This document shows positions 1-6,326 of a DNA stretch of 17,980 nt, piece after piece. The translations under genes and the position numbers were made by a program. Source of the DNA: PALSA-555 sp036521915 (GTDB lineage: Bacteria; Actinomycetota; Acidimicrobiia; IMCC26256; PALSA-555); assembly GCA_036521915.1 (NCBI GenBank), contig DATDGU010000391.1, positions 1 to 17,980 on the forward strand, in the 5' to 3' direction. Under the pieces are notes generated by a model that worked only from the letters and a program-made list of their open reading frames with translations, had not been told where the DNA came from and made no database searches. How positions within the stretch are numbered: position 1 is the stretch's first letter; each line of letters starts with the position of its first letter.

Positions 1-213
1 CGCCCACTCCAACGTGTCGTGCACGAAGCGAGCCCCGTTCATCGACTCGATGGCCGCCATCACCGGATGACCCAGGACCCCAACCTGATCGGCCAGCACC
101 CCCAACCCGCCACGATCCGGAAACGCCGAACAGCGATCCACGACCTCACCGGCCTCATCGAGCAGACAGACATCCAAACGCTTACGGCTCAGATCCAACC
201 CAGCGTGCAACAT
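1..213 (-). CDS. IS110-family transposase, N-terminal part (runs off window start)
   Basis: The visible 71 residues start MLHAGLDLSRKRLDVCLLDE and carry the N-terminal half of the IS110 RuvC-like (DEDD) recombinase domain. Asp7 in GLDLS matches the first catalytic Asp and Glu57 in AAIES the conserved Glu. The ATG at 213 is preceded by a full AAGGAGGT ribosome site (222-229, read on the minus strand) with an 8-base spacer, so the start is secure. The rest of the gene, including the C-terminal serine-containing transposase_20 domain, lies outside the window, so intactness cannot be judged. IS110 enzymes recombine circular intermediates and are guided by an RNA encoded in the element's own non-coding end (known for the family). 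The insertion sits just downstream of a convergent-side gene end, a typical tolerated site. Confidence 0.88.
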   Translation of the reverse strand, partial: MLHAGLDLSRKRLDVCLLDEAGEVVDRCSAFPDRGGLGVLADQVGVLGHPVMAAIESMNGARFVHDTLEWA

Positions 214-290
214 GGTCCAGGACCTCCTTCGGCGCGCGCTCTTAAGAGAGCCCTCAACTTCGCACCGGGGGAGGTCCCCCTTCATGGCAT
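214..290. other. Short non-coding stretch between IS110 transposase start and the neighbouring gene's stop; probable IS end
   Basis: These 77 bases hold the transposase ribosome site (222-229), a perfect 10-bp palindrome CTCTTAAGAG (239-248), and a G5/C5 hairpin with loop AGGT (267-280). The hairpin lies right after the stop codon of the membrane-protein gene on the minus strand and could end its transcript, although no T-run follows. The element boundary must lie here or inside the neighbouring gene's tail. No long terminal inverted repeat is visible, as expected for IS110, but the other end is not in the window. Confidence 0.45.
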
Positions 291-1031
291 TCAGATCGCC
301 GCGACGAGCGCGTCCTCGAAGGCCCAGTTGCCCTCCACGTGGCGGTTGCCCTCGACCTGCATGTCGTAGAGCCACCACAGCGTGTAGACGCCGCACGTCA
401 GGATGCTCACGATCACCCGGGCCACGTAGTTGTGGCGGCCCTTCACGCGACCCGGGTCGGGTGCCGGGAGCGAGATGCCGAAACGCGCGTAGATCGACGC
501 GAGCTCGGCCTCGGCGCTGCCCTCGGCCCGGTCGTGGGTATCCAGGTCCATGTCGATGAGGATGAAGCCGATGATCTCGCCGATGCCGGCGCCCAGCCCG
601 GCGAAGCGGAGGCCGCCGACGAGGATGTCGAGGATGAGCCAGACCGTCGGGTCGCGGAAGTCGTGCGTCATCCGCCGCAGCGGCTCGAGCGCGGCCGCGA
701 CGCGCTCGAACGCGGGGCGCAGCGCGTCGGCGAGCCCGCGGCTGTTCGCCTGCTCCCAGGCGTAGGCGTTCGCCGCGTTGAGGAACTCGAGGCGTCGCTC
801 GTTGTGCTCCTTGTCGCGGCGCATCAGTTGGTAGAAGAGGAAGAACCCGAAGATTCCGCACGTGATGATGGTGAGGAAGATGTTGAGGCCCGGGCCGCTG
901 AACACGTAGTCGCTGCGGGCCCGATCGTTGCGGGCCATCTGCAGGCGGGTCACCGGCGTCATCGCCGGCGGCGTCGACCACCCGGGTGCGCTGGGTGGTG
1001 GCGGCGTCGCACTCGGCGGTGGCGCGCTCAT
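291..1031 (-). CDS. DUF4234-like membrane protein with two related helical halves
   Basis: The 246-residue protein has a Pro/Ala-rich N-terminus (to about residue 35) and two similar membrane units. Unit one (about residues 47-92) reads FLTIITCGIFGFFLFYQL, then a charged helix with an H-N pair. Unit two (about 203-246) reads IVSILTCGVYTLWWLYDM, then NRHVEGNWAFEDAL. The shared [IL]TCG[IV] motif followed by an aromatic helix and a His-containing tail is typical of DUF4234. A third, Gly-rich hydrophobic stretch lies near residues 130-160. The function is unknown. I chose the ATG at 1031 rather than the in-frame TTG at 1043, because a TATTGT -10 element lies 8 bases before the ATG and would overlap the TTG. 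The C-terminus looks complete despite the adjacent IS element. Confidence 0.8.
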   Translation of the reverse strand: MSAPPPSATPPPPSAPGWSTPPAMTPVTRLQMARNDRARSDYVFSGPGLNIFLTIITCGIFGFFLFYQLMRRDKEHNERRLEFLNAANAYAWEQANSRGLADALRPAFERVAAALEPLRRMTHDFRDPTVWLILDILVGGLRFAGLGAGIGEIIGFILIDMDLDTHDRAEGSAEAELASIYARFGISLPAPDPGRVKGRHNYVARVIVSILTCGVYTLWWLYDMQVEGNRHVEGNWAFEDALVAAI

Positions 1032-1039
1032 GCGCGCGG

Positions 1040-1049
1040 ACAATATCGT
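1040..1049. promoter_or_regulatory. Overlapping divergent -10 elements
   Basis: On the minus strand TATTGT (1045 to 1040) ends 8 bases before the ATG at 1031, which suggests a leaderless transcript. On the plus strand TATCGT (1044-1049) would start a leader of about 35 bases for the sugar kinase, which has an AGGTG-type ribosome site at 1081. The two hexamers share two bases, so only one polymerase could occupy the site. No convincing -35 is seen on either strand. Confidence 0.4.
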
Positions 1050-1090
1050 TCAGTGCTGAGAGGCGGGCAGTCTCGGAAGCAGGTGCGGTG

Positions 1091-2518
1091 ATGCCCCTGG
1101 TGCTCGGGGTGGATTCGGCAGCGACCGCGACCACGGCGGAGTTCCGCGACGCCGACACGGGTCAGGTCTTCGCGTCCGGGACGGCGCGCCACCCCGCCGC
1201 GGAGCCGAACGGTGACGCGGACCCGCGCGTCTGGTGGCAGGCGCTCGTCGACGCGCGCGGCCAGGCCGGTGGCGCCCTCGGCGTCGGCGCGATGTCGGTT
1301 GCCGCGCCACCCCGCGGCCTCGTGCTGCTCGACGCGTCCCAGCAGGTGCTCCGGCCCGCGATCCAGTCGCGCGCCGCCGACCGAGACGTCGCGGCGCTCC
1401 TCGACGCGCTCGGCAGTCGCCAGGACTGGGTCGCGGCCGTGGGCTCGGTGCCGGGTCGGTCGACGCCGATCGCGCAGCTCGCGTGGCTCCGCCGGACCGA
1501 TCCCGGCCTGTGGGGCCGCATCGCCAGCGTGCTGACGCCCGCGAGCTGGCTCACCCACCGCCTGAGCAGGGCGTTCGCCACCGACCGCGGCGACGCGTCC
1601 TGGACCGGCTACTGGTCGCCCCGCGAGAACCAGTGGCGCGTCGACCTGCTCGCCTTCGTCGACGAGGCCAAGGACTGGGGGATGTGCTTGCCGCAACTCC
1701 GCGGGCCCCAGGAGCAGGCGGGGGACCGACAAGGCGTCGTGATCGCCCCCGGCACGGGCGACGCGATGGCGGCCGCGCTCGGCCTCGGCTTGCAGCCCGG
1801 CGACGTGGTCGTCGAGCTCGACCAACCGGCGCGCGTCTTCACGGTGCGCGAAATACCCACCGAGGACGCGACGGGCGCCGTCGCCGGCCTCGCCGACGCG
1901 ACCGGTCGCTACCTCCCGTGCGTCCGGCTCGCCGACGGCATGAACGTCGTGTCGACCGTGGCGCGCTTGATGGGCATCGCCGACCCGAAGCGATTCGACC
2001 AGCTGGCGCTGCGCGCGCCCGCCGGCGCCGGTGGCGTGACCGTGCTGCCCGAGTTCGCGCGCGACGGCCGGCCGGCCGACCTCGCGCACCGCGGGATGAT
2101 CATCGGGCTCGGCGCCGACGTGTCCGCCGAGCAGCTGGCCCGCGCCACCGTCGAAGGGATCGTGTGCCGACTGCTCGAGGCGCTCGACGCGCTCCGCAGC
2201 GCTGACGTGCCCGTCGGGGGGCGCCTGTTCCTCACCGGCGCCGGCGCGCGGTCCCGCGCCGTGCGCCACGTGCTCGCCGACGTGGCCGAGCGTCCCATCA
2301 TCGTGGCGCCGGGGAACTGGGTCGCGGCCGGCGCCGCCGTGCAAGCGGCCGGCGCACTGCAGGACCGATCGCCCGCCGAGCTCGCAGGCTTCTGGAACCT
2401 GGCGCCGACGAACGAGCTCGAGCCGGACACCGCCGGGGACGGCTCGCGTGTCCGCGCCCAGTTCCGTGCCGCCCGGGGCATCCGGCCGGCCGCGCCGCCG
2501 GCGGCTACGCCCAGCTGA
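1091..2518 (+). CDS. FGGY-family carbohydrate kinase, xylulokinase-like
   Basis: The protein has 475 residues, the usual FGGY length. It begins MPLVLGVDSAATATT, the phosphate-1 loop of the actin/hexokinase fold. LTPASWLTHRL and ATDRGDASWTGYWSP (about 148-177) are hallmarks of actinobacterial xylulokinases, and GTGDAMAAALGLG places the expected catalytic base at Asp224. The C-terminal LTGAGARSRAVRHVLADV and GAAVQAAGAL segments form the adenosine site. Two substrate-site motifs are altered: the usual GQ[MQ]HG is APPRG (72-76), and the WND that follows 'LRPAI' is QSR (92-94). The ATP site and catalytic Asp thus look intact, but the sugar may not be xylulose. The ATG at 1091 was chosen because the protein then starts at the fold's first strand and AGGTG lies 6 bases upstream. 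The 3' end overlaps the convergent permease gene by 14 bases. Confidence 0.83.
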   Translation: MPLVLGVDSAATATTAEFRDADTGQVFASGTARHPAAEPNGDADPRVWWQALVDARGQAGGALGVGAMSVAAPPRGLVLLDASQQVLRPAIQSRAADRDVAALLDALGSRQDWVAAVGSVPGRSTPIAQLAWLRRTDPGLWGRIASVLTPASWLTHRLSRAFATDRGDASWTGYWSPRENQWRVDLLAFVDEAKDWGMCLPQLRGPQEQAGDRQGVVIAPGTGDAMAAALGLGLQPGDVVVELDQPARVFTVREIPTEDATGAVAGLADATGRYLPCVRLADGMNVVSTVARLMGIADPKRFDQLALRAPAGAGGVTVLPEFARDGRPADLAHRGMIIGLGADVSAEQLARATVEGIVCRLLEALDALRSADVPVGGRLFLTGAGARSRAVRHVLADVAERPIIVAPGNWVAAGAAVQAAGALQDRSPAELAGFWNLAPTNELEPDTAGDGSRVRAQFRAARGIRPAAPPAATPS

Positions 2519-3281
2519 TCTTGGTGTCCTCGAAGCGGAAACGCGTCAGGGCCACCAGCGCGCACAGCGCGGCCATGCCGAGCAGCACGAGCACCGGCAG
2601 CTCGACGCCGCCGAGGGACCGCCCGTCAAGGATCACCGACCGGAAGCCACGCATCGCCCAGTAGTCGGGCGTGACCGGTGCGATGGCCTGCGCCCAGCCG
2701 GGCAGCAGGCTGAACGGCACCAGTGCGCCACCGACGGCACCGAACACCACGAGCCCGACCGTGGCGAACGCGTTGGCCTGCTGCACCGTGCGGCACAACG
2801 CCGTCACGGCGACGCCGAGGCCGACGAGACACAGCGCCAGCGCGACCACCAGCGGCACCAGCGCCGCGGCGTCGCCCCGGATGTGGAGCCCGAAGAGCGG
2901 GATCCCGACCGCGAACACCACCGCGAACTGGGTCACCGACATCGCGAACCGGGGGATCCCCTTGCCGAGGATCACCTCCCACGACGTCGCCGGACTGGCC
3001 CGCAGCCGATCCCACGTGCCGGCGCCGAACTCGGAGAAGAACGCGATCGCGGTGAGGCTGACGATGAAGAAGCCGTCGACGGTCGCCTGCCCGGGCACGA
3101 CCTGCTCCGCGCCGTTCGCGCCGGGGTGGCCGGCGGCGACGAGCGCAGGGCGGAACGCAGGCTTCAAGAACGCCATGAGCACGAGCGGGAAGACCAGCAG
3201 CACGAGGACGGGCAGGGGGTCGCGCCGGATCAGGCGCAGCTCGTGCCCGACGATGACCCCGACGCGCCGCCACGAGATCAC
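2505..3281 (-). CDS. ABC-2 type transporter permease
   Basis: The 258-residue protein has about six hydrophobic segments (roughly 22-40, 68-85, 105-128, 138-160, 170-192, 228-246), the topology of DrrB/ABC-2 permeases. The cytosolic stretch WDRLRASPATSWEVILGKGIP between the second and third segments is the conserved coupling helix that contacts the ATPase. The late PDYWAMRGFRSVIL segment matches the re-entrant region near the last helix. It starts with GTG and overlaps the upstream ATPase stop by four bases (GTGA), so translation is coupled. It should form a dimer with two ATPase subunits and export a lipid, drug or other hydrophobic compound. The substrate cannot be predicted. Confidence 0.88.
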   Translation of the reverse strand: MISWRRVGVIVGHELRLIRRDPLPVLVLLVFPLVLMAFLKPAFRPALVAAGHPGANGAEQVVPGQATVDGFFIVSLTAIAFFSEFGAGTWDRLRASPATSWEVILGKGIPRFAMSVTQFAVVFAVGIPLFGLHIRGDAAALVPLVVALALCLVGLGVAVTALCRTVQQANAFATVGLVVFGAVGGALVPFSLLPGWAQAIAPVTPDYWAMRGFRSVILDGRSLGGVELPVLVLLGMAALCALVALTRFRFEDTKISWA

Positions 3282-4204
3282 GCGCTCGTGCCCTCGCTCG
3301 TGCGTTCGAACCGGTGCCCGGTGAGCTGGAGGAAGACGGTCTCCAGGCTGGGGTGCACGACCTCGATCGATCGCAGCCGGGTGGCCGCGTCGCCCAGCTG
3401 GACGAGCAGCGCGGCCGCGGCGGCCGCCGGGTCCTCCGCCGCGAGGCGCGCCGACGAGCCGTCCACCACCGCGCCGGCGTCCCTGGCCGCGGCCGGCACC
3501 CCGTCGACGAACGTCAGCTCGAGCATGCCCGACCCGAACGTCCCGACGAGCTCGCTCGCGCCCCCGTGAGCCACGATGCGGCCCTGGTCGATCACCGCGA
3601 CGTCCGCGTCGAGGTCCTCGATCTCGTGGAGGTAGTGGGTCGAGTAGACGACGGCCGACCCCGCCTCGGCGAGCCGGCGCACCATCGTCAGGATCTCGGC
3701 GCGGGTCCGCACGTCGGCGCCGGTGGTCGGCTCGTCGAGCAGCACGAGGGGTGGCCGGTGCACGAGCGCGATCGCGGTATGCACGCGGCGCCGCTCGCCC
3801 CCCGACAGCTCCGCCGCGCGGCGATCGAGCAGCGGCGCGAGGCCCAGCGCCTCGGCGACCCTCTCGACGCTGTCGCGCCGGGCGCGTCCGCGCAGGCCCG
3901 CGAGCCCGGCGAAGTAGAAGAGGTTCTCGCGGACCCGGAGCGACAGGTAGACGCCGGTGTCCTGGGGCGCCAAGCCGACGAGCGCTCGCGCCTGGCGTGG
4001 TGACGCCGCGGCGTCGAACCCCCCGACGCGGACGGTGCCGGCGTCGGCGCGTCGGAGCCCCGCGATGATGGACACGAGCGTCGTCTTGCCGGCGCCGTTC
4101 GGGCCGACGAGCCCGACGATCGTGCCGGCCCCGACGTCCAGGTCGACGCCCGCGAGCGCCGTCCGTGACCCGTAGGCCTTGCGCAGGCCCCGCACCTGCA
4201 GCAT
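3278..4204 (-). CDS. ABC transporter ATP-binding protein (DrrA/NatA-like)
   Basis: The protein has 308 residues and all nucleotide-binding motifs: Walker A GPNGAGKTT (34-42), Q-loop GLAPQDTGVY, signature LSGGERRR, Walker B PPLVLLDEPTTGAD and the switch His in STHYLHE. After about residue 220 comes the C-terminal extension typical of DrrA-type exporters, ending in HPSLETVFLQLTGHRF. The ATG at 4204 is preceded by GGAGGGG with good spacing. Longer in-frame extensions upstream are low-complexity Pro/Arg/Gly sequence and have no start signal. It drives the permease encoded directly downstream. The cognate TetR gene is divergent. Drug or lipid export is the likely role, from family knowledge. Confidence 0.93.
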   Translation of the reverse strand: MLQVRGLRKAYGSRTALAGVDLDVGAGTIVGLVGPNGAGKTTLVSIIAGLRRADAGTVRVGGFDAAASPRQARALVGLAPQDTGVYLSLRVRENLFYFAGLAGLRGRARRDSVERVAEALGLAPLLDRRAAELSGGERRRVHTAIALVHRPPLVLLDEPTTGADVRTRAEILTMVRRLAEAGSAVVYSTHYLHEIEDLDADVAVIDQGRIVAHGGASELVGTFGSGMLELTFVDGVPAAARDAGAVVDGSSARLAAEDPAAAAAALLVQLGDAATRLRSIEVVHPSLETVFLQLTGHRFERTSEGTSA

Positions 4205-4220
4205 CAGCCGTCCCCTCCGA

Positions 4221-4427
4221 CTACCGGTGCGCCGAGTCCGGTCGGGGCGTCCGGGCCGGGACGGGCGTGGCCCGCCGGTCGGGCCGCCGGGTCCCGAGCA
4301 CGGGGCCGGGCGTCGCCCCCTCGAGGGCACGGAGGCGCTGGTCCCAGCGGTCCTGGCGCCGCAGCCACGCCACGGCCCTGGCCCGCTCGTTGCAGGTGTC
4401 GATTTGGTACCCGTCAGTACGCTGCAT
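4221..4427 (-). CDS. Putative leaderless small protein heading the ABC operon
   Basis: This 68-codon frame starts with ATG at 4427, exactly 7 bases after GATACT (4440 to 4435), which is itself 17 bases after a perfect TTGACA (4463 to 4458). A transcript from this promoter would therefore begin at or next to the A of this ATG. The product starts MQRTDGYQIDTCNERARAVA and continues into a Trp/Arg/Gln-rich amphipathic helix (WLRRQDRWDQRLRALE, 21-36), then a Pro/Arg-rich tail. There is no signal peptide or membrane segment. The stop lies 16 bases before the ATPase ATG and next to its ribosome site. I do not recognise the family. The alternative is a non-coding 5' leader of about 220 bases. Confidence 0.5.
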   Translation of the reverse strand: MQRTDGYQIDTCNERARAVAWLRRQDRWDQRLRALEGATPGPVLGTRRPDRRATPVPARTPRPDSAHR

Positions 4428-4458
4428 ACTGCTGAGTATCAAATATACTTGGGCGTAT
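4407..4458. promoter_or_regulatory. Three tandem TetR-type operator dyads, 19-bp period
   Basis: Three 14-bp dyads start at 4407, 4426 and 4445: GTACCCGTCAGTAC, ATACTGCTGAGTAT and ATACTTGGGCGTAT. They fit [AG]TAC[CT]-N5-GTA[CT]. Each begins exactly 19 bases after the previous one, about two helical turns, so bound dimers would lie on the same face of the DNA. The middle copy overlaps the minus-strand -10, the third fills its spacer and also covers a TATACT facing the TetR gene, and the first lies just inside the small ORF. This is inferred to be the binding site of the adjacent TetR regulator. Confidence 0.65.
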
Positions 4459-4463
4459 GTCAA
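4435..4463 (-). promoter_or_regulatory. Sigma-70-type promoter of the ABC exporter operon
   Basis: Read on the minus strand, TTGACA (4463 to 4458) is a perfect -35. After a 17-base spacer comes GATACT (4440 to 4435), four of six to the consensus -10. The start point should be near 4427, where an ATG lies. Two copies of the regulatory dyad cover the -10 and the spacer, which predicts tight repression by the divergently encoded TetR protein. Confidence 0.65.
4444..4449 (+). promoter_or_regulatory. Candidate -10 element of the TetR gene
   Basis: TATACT is five of six to the consensus. It would start transcription near 4457, about 17 bases before the GTG at 4474, leaving room for the AAGGGGG ribosome site. 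No good -35 is seen at 16-18 bases upstream. It lies within the third operator dyad, which predicts autoregulation. Confidence 0.4.
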
Positions 4464-4473
4464 GGGGGACGCC

Positions 4474-5094
4474 GTGGCGATCGAGCCGCTGACGCCGGAA
4501 CGGCGGCGCGAGCGGACCCGCCGGCATCTCATCGACGCCGCCGGCGTGGTGTTCGGCCAGCGCGGCTACCACGGCGCCTCGCTCGACGAGGTCGCCGCCC
4601 TGGCCGGGTTCACGAAGGGTGCCGTCTACTCCAACTTCAAGAGCAAAGAGGACCTCTTCGTCGCCGTCCTCGAGCAGCAGGTGCAGGCACAGCTCGCCCA
4701 GGTCGAGGCCCTGCTCGCCGACCATCGGCGGCCCGCGGAGGTGGACTACGCCGTCATGCGCGAGCTGTTGACCCCCCAGTACGAGATCAACTGGACGGTC
4801 CTCTACCTGGAGTTCGTGCTCTACTCCCTTCGGAACCCGTCCGCGCAGGCGAAGGTCGCCGCCTACCGCCGGCGGACCCGCGACGCCGTCGAACGCATGG
4901 TGGAGCAGACCTGGGCGACGCAGGACTTCGAGCCGGAGCTCTCGGCGCGGGCGGTCGCGACGATCACCCTGGCGCTCTTCGGCGGCATCGACCTCGACCG
5001 CCTCGTCGACCCGGACGACTTGCCGACCAGCATCACCGAAGACGCGCTCACGTTCATCATCGCCGCGGCGCGGGGCTTGGGCGAGGACGTCTGA
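4474..5094 (+). CDS. TetR/AcrR-family transcriptional regulator
   Basis: The 206-residue protein has an N-terminal TetR_N domain (about residues 11-60). RHLIDAAGVVFGQRGYHGAS is the first helix and turn, and GFTKGAVYSNFKSKEDLF holds the recognition helix and the invariant Y-x-x-F. The C-terminal ligand-binding helices (65-206) carry an FVLYSLRNP segment seen in many actinobacterial homologues. The GTG at 4474 was chosen because AAGGGGG (4462-4468) lies 5 bases upstream. The ATG at 4457 is in another frame. It is divergent from the ABC exporter operon, and the shared region has a strong triple dyad, so local repression relieved by the transported compound is the natural inference. The gene ends 18 bases before a convergent gene. 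Confidence 0.92.
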   Translation: MAIEPLTPERRRERTRRHLIDAAGVVFGQRGYHGASLDEVAALAGFTKGAVYSNFKSKEDLFVAVLEQQVQAQLAQVEALLADHRRPAEVDYAVMRELLTPQYEINWTVLYLEFVLYSLRNPSAQAKVAAYRRRTRDAVERMVEQTWATQDFEPELSARAVATITLALFGGIDLDRLVDPDDLPTSITEDALTFIIAAARGLGEDV

Positions 5095-5112
5095 CGGGGC
5101 GACCGTGCGGGC

Positions 5113-5619
5113 TCAGTGATCCGGCGCGGACGCGGCGCGCCGACGGCGGTGCCAGGCCAGCCCGCCCTGGAGCGCGGCGAGGATCGTGTCGTTGTCGCGC
5201 GACAGGCGGCGGTGCACGTACCGCTCGAGGCCGACGCGACGCATCCACGGATTGAACGTCTCGTACGTCTCCTGGAAGTGCACGCGGGTCCGGCCGTCGC
5301 CGAGGTCCTCCAGGCGGGTGATGCCCGTGGCGCGCGACCACAGCGGCTTCCCGACGGCGTCGTAGCGCCACGACTCGACGGGACGCACCTGGGTGAGCCA
5401 CTCCCACGACTGGCCGACCCCACCGGAGAGCAGGAAGCGCGGCACGGGAAAGTAGCAGTGCCGCACCAGACCCTCGCCCCGGTCGTCACCCGGGTGGAGG
5501 ATCTCGATGCGCGTCTTCACGTCGCGAGGCTGGGGCCGGTCCGGGGCCCGGTACCAGAACATCTCCCAGACCTCGTCCCGCGGCGCGTCGAGATCGACGG
5601 AGAACTCGTGCACTTGCAT
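5113..5619 (-). CDS. SRPBCC (START-like/polyketide cyclase) fold protein
   Basis: The 168-residue protein opens MQVHEFSVDLDAPRDEVWEM, the beta1-alpha1 signature of SRPBCC proteins (x-hydrophobic-x-APxxxVW). It continues with the expected strands: TRIEILHPGDDRGEGLVRHCYF, ESWRYDAVGKPLWSRATGITRLEDLGDGRTRVHFQETYE, and a long C-terminal helix SRDNDTILAALQGGLAWHRRR. The fold binds hydrophobic ligands. Members include polyketide cyclases and lipid carriers, and the substrate here is unknown. The start codon lies 8 bases after TACGCT with no ribosome site, so it is probably leaderless. It is convergent with the TetR gene and could be unrelated to the exporter. Confidence 0.72.
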   Translation of the reverse strand: MQVHEFSVDLDAPRDEVWEMFWYRAPDRPQPRDVKTRIEILHPGDDRGEGLVRHCYFPVPRFLLSGGVGQSWEWLTQVRPVESWRYDAVGKPLWSRATGITRLEDLGDGRTRVHFQETYETFNPWMRRVGLERYVHRRLSRDNDTILAALQGGLAWHRRRRAASAPDH

Positions 5620-5627
5620 GGCGCCGG

Positions 5628-5633
5628 AGCGTA
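5628..5633 (-). promoter_or_regulatory. -10 element for leaderless SRPBCC transcript
   Basis: TACGCT read on the minus strand lies 8 bases before the ATG at 5619. No Shine-Dalgarno sequence is present between them. The same TACGCT hexamer recurs before cbs and before the AAA+ gene in this window. Confidence 0.4.
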
Positions 5634-5723
5634 CGCGACGGGTGACGGGCGGAACAGCGGTCGGCGGCCCCGCGCGCCGGAACGGCGCGGCACCGGCCCC
5701 GCCCGGTCGGCTGGACTGCTGGC

Positions 5724-6293
5724 GTGCGGCTCGACCCGATCATCCTGAGCCCGTACGACGCGTCGTGGCCCGTGAGCTTCGAGACCCAGCGCCTGCGAAT
5801 CAGCCCCGTCCTGCGGCCCTGGCTCACGCGCGACGTCGAGCACATCGGCTCGACATCCGTCCCGAGCCTCTCGGCGAAGGCGATCGTCGACATGCTCGCG
5901 GTGGTCTCGGACACCGACGCGGCCCGGAACGCGATCGAACCGCTCGCGCGGCTCGGGTGGCAGCACGCGCCGGAGCCCGAGGACGACGCCGAGCGCCAGC
6001 TCTCGTGCTGTTTCCCGAGCGCGGCGCGCCGCACCCACCATCTGCACGTCGTCGAGGCCGCGTCCACGGACTGGGTCGGCTGGCTGGCGTTTCGTGACGC
6101 GCTCCGCCGGGATCCCGTGCTGGCGCACCAGTACGCTGATCTCAAGGGCCGGCTCGCCGCCGAGTTCGGCCACGACCCGAACGACCGGACGGCCTACCGC
6201 CTCGGCAAGGCCGAGTTCATCACCGACGCGACCCGGCACGCGCTCGCCGAACGGGGCCCGACCGAGGAAGCGACTGACCGCCGACCACGGTGA
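5724..6293 (+). CDS. GrpB/UPF0157 family protein (nucleotidyltransferase fold)
   Basis: The 189-residue protein has the two family signatures: EHIGSTSVPSLSAKAIVDML (about residues 38-58), the G-S helix-turn and metal-site Asp of the nucleotidyltransferase fold, and THHLHVVE (about 104-111). It then has the conserved FRDALRRDPVLAHQYADLK helix. The same domain occurs fused to dephospho-CoA kinase in some actinomycetes and free-standing elsewhere. The biochemical role is not established. The start is a GTG at 5724 with no clear ribosome site, but it fits the usual 'ILSPYDASWP' beginning. It ends 33 bases before cbs, which has its own promoter-like element. Confidence 0.85.
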   Translation: MRLDPIILSPYDASWPVSFETQRLRISPVLRPWLTRDVEHIGSTSVPSLSAKAIVDMLAVVSDTDAARNAIEPLARLGWQHAPEPEDDAERQLSCCFPSAARRTHHLHVVEAASTDWVGWLAFRDALRRDPVLAHQYADLKGRLAAEFGHDPNDRTAYRLGKAEFITDATRHALAERGPTEEATDRRPR

Positions 6294-6313
6294 GCACCGG
6301 AATCGGCCGGCAG

Positions 6314-6319
6314 TACGCT
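6314..6319 (+). promoter_or_regulatory. -10 element for leaderless cbs-metB transcript
   Basis: TACGCT ends 7 bases before the ATG of cbs at 6327, and no Shine-Dalgarno sequence lies between. This is the spacing expected when transcription starts at the start codon. A weak GTGAGC at 6290-6295 is the only -35-like sequence, 18 bases upstream. Confidence 0.45.
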
Positions 6320-6326
6320 CGCCGAG

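Noticed and set aside
1032..1043. TTG start at 1043 for the DUF4234-like protein
   Set aside because: The TTG lies within the TATTGT -10 element. The ATG at 1031 has the better start context.
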